Notes under the pieces: model-generated
Seen by the model: the letters and a program-made list of their open reading frames with translations, nothing else
Database searches by the model: none
What the model was told of the DNA's origin: nothing
Part shown: positions 59,231-64,000 of the stretch, in pieces
Numbering within the stretch: the first letter of the stretch is position 1
Layout: each line of letters opens with the position of its first letter
NCBI RefSeq assembly: GCF_029784165.1
Contig: NC_073696.1
Span: 181,157,825 to 181,221,824 of the forward strand
DNA: 64,000 nt
Source of the DNA: Wyeomyia smithii
Lineage: Eukaryota; Arthropoda; Insecta; Diptera; Culicidae
Direction of reading: 5' to 3'
Position numbers and translations under genes: made by a program

Positions 59231-60401
59231 TAGGGCAACTATTTTGAGCTTTAGACCCGTTTACTTTTTTCTCTTTTGCCAACCAGTGTAATCTAAGATA
59301 TCTTAAAACTCTGAAAATTCGTGCGAGATTCCTGTCTTTATCCCAATCCTCATCTAAGTACTTATTTTCATTCCATCGTAAGCTACCTATTACACATAAC
59401 TTTATCGACAATTTATCTTTATTCTCATGAGCGCGGCATGTGCTTTAAGAAGGTGCTTATCTTTCATAAACAAAGTTTAACTTTTCAGTAGTGATATCGG
59501 AATAATCTACATTTATCAGTGCTATAGGAATGATTGGTCAAAACCTTTTTTGAAAGATAAGCAAAAAGTACCCAAACCACAGGGATTGTCAACTATTTCA
59601 TGAAAAAATATGTTTTGGAAAAAAGCATTTCCGCCACGTAGTGAGGAAGTGTTTGGCTGTTTCCTCGTCGTGGGCAAGCTGCTCTCAATAACATTAGTAG
59701 TAAATTGTGTTTAACCCGCCTCTAGTCGTACTTGAAAAGCCAATATTGCGAGGCTTTTACACGTAATGCAGCTGCAATGATTAACTGTGAGGTGTAATCA
59801 ACGATAGTACGGAGACCTGCTTGCTTACCTCGCGTAGACATCAAGAATGAAATCAGGTTATGTTGCGTAGCGTAGTGAACGGTTTGACGAAATACGTTTT
59901 TCCTGTTGATAGATGGATTTAGCGTAACATGTCTTTCAAATAAAAAGAACACTTTTTTGTGAGTTTCGAACAATCCTCTCCATCATACTACCTCTGCATG
60001 TTTTTATACAGGTTTATAATATTATTGTTTACAAATATTTTTATAAAATAAAAATGCGCTTAATTTGTTTGATTTTTTTATATTTTGTCTCTCTATCAAT
60101 TTATCCAATTGTTTTCTTATTGTTAACAATACTTATGATGACCCCTGCTGTCGAAATGCAGAAATTTGCAATACAGTAAGCACATGAAGCACTACAACCT
60201 GTACTAATCAACTCAACTTCGAGGGACAACAAGACTTGTTTTTCTTGAAACGCCATAGCAATATTATCTCTCCCGCAAACGGAACGATGTCCAGCTGATT
60301 ACGCAAAGAGTGAAATCTTTAGTCTATCGTTTGCAGTTATATTTTTAACTTAATCAGTTAAAGATGAACTGATATTCTGATATTATAACTGATAGCTGAT
60401 C
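59231..60401. other. Non-coding, nothing recognised
   Basis: No gene or element is supported. Confidence 0.4.
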
Positions 60402-60681
60402 AGGGGGGATCTATCTGTCAAACATCGTGTAACCAACATATTCGGCAACATGGCGTTTGTTTTGGTTTTCGTTCTTTTTGTTAATAAAATTGATTGATGT
60501 GAAAAATTATAAAACCGGAACGTTTTTAAATCAAAACTCGTGAAACCGCGAAAAACTTTCATGAATGTGTTATGTAGTGATTTTTCCCCCATTATTGTTC
60601 ATAGTTACAAACGTCATGGACCAGAGTTTATCTGCGATAACGCACACATATATGAAATTTGACAGCAGTGAATCCCCTCTG
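60402..60681. mobile_element. Possible 280-bp MITE (AGGGG-GAT ... TGTCAAA termini)
   Basis: Left AGGGGGGATCTATCTGTCAA and the complement of the right end AGAGGGGATTCACTGCTGTC-AA are imperfect inverted repeats of about 22 bp. No clear target duplication is visible. Confidence 0.5.
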
Positions 60682-60880
60682 TAGCTGATATTATTCACTG
60701 TAGAGTGGTTGTTAATTAAACCCTATAAAATTTATTGATTCATACGTAGTTTTAATTAGGTGAAACTGGACGGTAGCTTTTTGCATACAATTTTTGAGGT
60801 TAGGTTTCTTCTCACTTGACGATTTTGAGCTTAAAAACCTCAGCTTCCACCACTGGCGTAGCGTAGGGGCGGTCCGTCCC

Positions 60881-60908
60881 GGGTGTCACCCTCTAGGGGG
60901 TGACACCC
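60881..60908. repeat. 28-bp perfect-arm hairpin
   Basis: GGGTGTCACCC and GGGTGACACCC are 11-bp inverted arms around a 6-nt loop. The preceding CACTGGCGTAGCGTAGGGG resembles the start of a common insect hAT-type MITE, so this may be the remnant of one. Confidence 0.6.
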
Positions 60909-61048
60909 ATGAGGGAAATTTTAATATGTGTCACCTTCAAAAGGGTGATATTCGTGAGATTAACTATCAGTTAAGTGGAGGTCGCGGTGAAACCCTCGAA
61001 AACTATATAGATTTGCTCCTAAGAGTATAATCTCAACATTTTTTTCAA

Positions 61049-61288
61049 AAATGGATATTGTACACGTTTAGTTTGATTCACCCCTCGACGAAATATCGGA
61101 CAGAGTTGCCAAACCTGGAACACGCAACAGCAATCAGGATTGCATCATCATTTTTTATTATTCATTCCATATAAAACTTCGGAGCGTACACACGCATTAC
61201 CAAGAGGAACAATAAACCACGTTTTTATTTGAGAAAGTGATCTTTATTTAAGAATTGCTATCCAGTAGCTTGTTTATCATCGCCTACA
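61049..61288 (+). repeat. Probable 5' LTR of the BEL/Pao element
   Basis: The 3' end at CA (61288) is inferred from the primer binding site that follows. A TATA-like TATAAAACT (about 61170) and an AATAAA (about 61209) lie inside. The 5' end at TGTACACG is a guess; there is no second LTR in the window to confirm it. Confidence 0.4.
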
Positions 61289-61291
61289 AGT

Positions 61292-61308
61292 TGGTCCTTC
61301 ACACCCGG
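61292..61308 (+). other. Primer binding site of the BEL/Pao element
   Basis: TGGTCCTTCACACCCGG starts with TGG (complement of the tRNA CCA end) just after the presumed LTR, as expected for tRNA-primed reverse transcription. The tRNA was not determined. Confidence 0.55.
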
Positions 61309-61329
61309 ATAATTCAGATCAGCCGCGCA

Positions 61330-63051
61330 ATGGAACAAGCAGTGAAAAAACGAGATACATTATTCGCGAAATTGCAATGGGAATATGAAGTGGCAAAAAC
61401 TATCCAAAATCATCACCCGCATTCATCGGAAATCATCGAGCGATTAGAGAAGCTGCTGGATACTCGTTCGGCCTTTGAAGAAGCACAAACGGATATTGAA
61501 ATGGCCACGGAATCCCTCCAAGAAATTGCTACGATTTTTAACTATCGGATGGAGTTCGAGCGCATTTATTATGAGGTAAAAACAACCTACGCAACAGTTT
61601 TGGATTTGATCAAGGGCCCACCCAGTTCGGTAGCTGATTTGCAAGATGATTTTAAATCGGCTATAAGATCGCTGGTGGAAACACAGGAACGTTTCCTTCA
61701 GGCTCAAGCTGCAGTTTCAACTAATCTAGGAGAGTTAGCTGTCCAGCGACGCCAGCCACAACCGGAAATTTTGCCTATTGATGGTGCTCCAACACTAAAC
61801 CCGAACACGAATGTAAGGTTGCCAATGTTCACCATTCCAATTTTTAAAGGTGACAGAAAAGAGTGGCGAAGTTTTAAGGATCTTTTTGAAACCGGAATTC
61901 ATAATCGAGAAAATATAAGCAATACGTTAAAATTACAGTACTTGCTTACATACCTTGAGGGGGAAGCAAAAAGCCTCGTCAGTGCCTTTCCGATAACAGA
62001 TGCTAATTATGAACCTGCCTGGACGAAACTGAAAGAGCACTATGACAAGAAAAAATACGTTGTTTACTCCCTCGTACGGGAATTTGTTGAGCAGCCGACT
62101 GTTACGAATTCAAACACAGGTGGACTACGGAAATTGGTTACATCATCCGATGACGTCATAAGACAACTGAAAGCTCTTGGAGCAGAGTATGAATCAAGAG
62201 ATCCGTGGTTGATCCATTTGCTGCTCGAAAAGGTTGACAAAGAAACAAGGTCACTGTGGGCCCAGAAAGTTATATTTATCGATAATCCATGTTTTGAGGA
62301 GTTTTTGAAATTTCTACAGGACAGATGCGATGCACTGGAAATCTTTTCTGCTCTAGCAACAAAATCGTCGCACGTTAATTTGGATAGAAAGGATAAGAGT
62401 GAACAACAAAAGCAGCCACCAGCAAAGGAAAAAACCTTTCAAAGTTTTCAAACAGTTTTACAACAGTGCGCGAAATGCGAGGCAAAAGATCATTCGATAT
62501 ACAGTTGCCCAGTCTTTCGGACCCTTGATGTAGATGCACGACGAGAATTTGTTCAGAAATCACGACTTTGTTTCAACTGTTTGAGGATAGGTCATCCAGC
62601 ACGTAATTGTCAGTCATCTCCTGTATGCAAAAATGATGAATGTAAGCAAAGGCATCACACTATGTTATGTCAGTCGGTTCAATCAAAGGAAACCAGCACT
62701 CCTGTGGCAAAGGAGCCTGCATCACACGAACATACGGATGATAGTAGTACCAATCAAGTGGTAGCCTGCACTGGCGGACTAACGGAAGTCTCAAAGCTTC
62801 ACACAAATCGTGTCATCAATATTTTACCGACGGCTTTAGTGAAAATCAAAGGAAAGAATGGCACACTACATGAGGCCCGAGTGTTTATCGACTCTGGATC
62901 TCATGTGTCATTAGTTACGCAGGATTTCGCAAAGCGTTTGGGTTTACCAAGAAGGAATGCGCGACTAGTCATTACTGGTCTCTCACAGCTAGCAGCAGGA
63001 ACAACTAAAGGAGTTATTCAACTGATCGTTTCATCTCGGTTCAGCGACTAA
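61330..63051 (+). CDS. BEL/Pao retrotransposon Gag plus protease region
   Basis: The likely start is the ATG at 61330, 22 bp after the primer binding site; the open frame extends 5' of it but through the LTR end. The order is an N-terminal helical region, a DUF1759-type Gag core (about residues 165-290, with PIFKGDRKEWRSF and YLLTYLEGEAKSLV), two zinc-knuckle-like clusters (CAKC--KDHSIYSC near 379 and CFNCLRIGHPARNC near 412), then a DUF1758-type aspartyl protease with FIDSGSHVSLV near residue 518. The frame ends at a stop caused by a small deletion near 63047, after which the protein continues in another frame. It is an LTR retrotransposon, not a host gene. Confidence 0.88.
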   Translation: MEQAVKKRDTLFAKLQWEYEVAKTIQNHHPHSSEIIERLEKLLDTRSAFEEAQTDIEMATESLQEIATIFNYRMEFERIYYEVKTTYATVLDLIKGPPSSVADLQDDFKSAIRSLVETQERFLQAQAAVSTNLGELAVQRRQPQPEILPIDGAPTLNPNTNVRLPMFTIPIFKGDRKEWRSFKDLFETGIHNRENISNTLKLQYLLTYLEGEAKSLVSAFPITDANYEPAWTKLKEHYDKKKYVVYSLVREFVEQPTVTNSNTGGLRKLVTSSDDVIRQLKALGAEYESRDPWLIHLLLEKVDKETRSLWAQKVIFIDNPCFEEFLKFLQDRCDALEIFSALATKSSHVNLDRKDKSEQQKQPPAKEKTFQSFQTVLQQCAKCEAKDHSIYSCPVFRTLDVDARREFVQKSRLCFNCLRIGHPARNCQSSPVCKNDECKQRHHTMLCQSVQSKETSTPVAKEPASHEHTDDSSTNQVVACTGGLTEVSKLHTNRVINILPTALVKIKGKNGTLHEARVFIDSGSHVSLVTQDFAKRLGLPRRNARLVITGLSQLAAGTTKGVIQLIVSSRFSD

Positions 63052-64000
63052 CCACTGACGCTTACATACTCGGACAGCTCACAGCTCCCTTGCCTCATCT
63101 GGTGTATGAGGAAATTCAGTACAGGTATTTGGATAAGCTCACACTTGCAGATCCTTCATTCTACACATCACGAGCAATTGATGTTATTCTGGGTGTTGAT
63201 GTATTTTTATCTATCTTACGTGACGGACAAATCATGGATGAATACGATAAACCCATTGCGCAAAACTCAGCTTTTGGTTGGATAGTAGCTGGCAAGACTG
63301 GCAAACAGGCCATTGATCAGCAGCAAGTAATCAATCTAAATAGCGATATCGATATCGACAAAACTCTTCGAATGTTTTGGGAAACAGAGGAGTTACGAAT
63401 GGCGAAACCTTTCACAGTAGAGGAACAGTGGGTAGTAAACCATTTTAAATCGACTTACAAACGAAACTCAGACGGGCGATTTGTGGTGCGACTACCATTT
63501 AATGAAAGGAAGAAGGATATTGGCGAGACTTTATCAGCAGCAGTTCATCGATTACGTGCGATGGAGCGCAGATTCGAACACAATACAGACTTGGGAAAAC
63601 GCTATCGAGATTTTATGCAAGTATACATAGATATGGGTCACATGGAACGCATTCTTCCATCGGATATTGATGTGGGCAATAATTGTTTTTATTTGCCTCA
63701 TCATGCAGTTCTAAAAGAGCAAAGTCTTACAACAAAATTACGTGTCGTATTCGATGGATCGTCTTCTTCATCTACTGGCATTTCACTCAATCAAACGCTA
63801 CACGTAGGGCCCAACATTAATCCAGATTGATTGGCAGTGCTCACGCGTTTTCAATCATATTCAGTGGTGTTCGTGGCGGATGTAGCCAAGATGTATCGAC
63901 AGGTACTAGTCGATCGTTCTGACACAGATTACCAGCGAATTGTTTGGCGTTCAAATGCAAATACTCCAATAGAGCATTATCGGTTACTGACGGTAACGTA
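63052..64000 (+). pseudogene. BEL/Pao protease end and reverse transcriptase, frameshifted and cut by the window edge
   Basis: In the frame shifted relative to Gag this continues with the post-protease region (VILGVDVFLSILRDG, NSAFGWIVAGK) and the RT N-terminus (CFYLPHHAVLKEQS, TTKLRVVFDGSS, the family's usual start of the fingers and palm). A TGA at 63828-63830 interrupts it. RT sequence goes on after the stop (FVADVAKMYRQV, YQRIVWR) to the right edge. The frameshift and stop make this copy defective as it stands. Catalytic Asp residues beyond VADV, integrase and the 3' LTR lie outside the window. Confidence 0.85.

Noticed and set aside
61255..64000. Endogenous virus
   Set aside because: Domain order (DUF1759-like Gag, knuckles, DUF1758-like protease, BEL-type RT) is that of a BEL/Pao LTR retrotransposon. 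No flavivirus-, rhabdovirus- or other RNA-virus-like protein was seen anywhere in the window.

Overview
This is a eukaryotic, AT-rich, repeat-dominated stretch that reads as genomic DNA of a culicine mosquito (Aedes/Culex type). The reasons are a Juan-like Jockey retrotransposon, an ITmD37E-type Tc1 element, tRNA-derived SINEs, many small inverted-repeat elements (MITEs), spliced genes with 50-70 nt introns, and one large intron filled with transposons. I see no prokaryotic genes, operons, CRISPR arrays or viral genomes. The species is an inference.

Three host genes are supported, all on the + strand. (1) A five-exon SLC16/monocarboxylate-transporter-like gene (24653-27118, 691 aa). (2) An eleven-exon MFSD6-like major facilitator gene (32284-41843, 716 aa), whose 6-kb second intron is a stack of DNA transposons. 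(3) One first coding exon of a GPAT3/4-like glycerol-3-phosphate acyltransferase (51321-51473), whose remaining exons are not recognised here. About 320 bp upstream of its ATG is a cluster of TATCGATA-type (DRE) motifs. The genes do not form an operon or obvious pathway, although two of them encode MFS transporters.

Layout: 1-5.3 kb holds a LOA/R1 non-LTR relic, a mariner relic, a 951-bp TIR element and a truncated SINE. 5.4-9.05 kb is a broken Juan-like element (minus strand). 9-13 kb holds TIR elements and a SINE. 14-16.5 kb is a diverged tandem repeat nested in another repeat. 17-20 kb holds non-LTR fragments and SINEs. 20.3-22.5 kb is a piggyBac-like relic with a second transposon inside. 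22.9-24.2 kb is an ITmD37E element that lost its second catalytic Asp. 24.6-27.1 kb is the SLC16 gene, whose 3' end was copied to 29.95-30.8 kb between perfect 29-bp direct repeats. 32.3-41.8 kb is the MFSD6-like gene. 44-50.5 kb is a dense array of MITEs and a full-length SINE. 51.3 kb is the GPAT exon. 52.7-55.1 kb holds RTE and hAT relics and two TA microsatellites. 57.4-60.9 kb holds repeats. 61-64 kb is a BEL/Pao LTR retrotransposon running off the right edge.

I found no convincing undescribed biological system. The best second-look items are two roughly 1-kb TIR elements with 4-bp target duplications and repeated TIR cores, two 57-nt introns that are in frame and stop-free in the two transporter genes, the templated-looking gene-end duplication, and several transposon-in-transposon nests that allow relative dating. 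All boundaries were read by eye.
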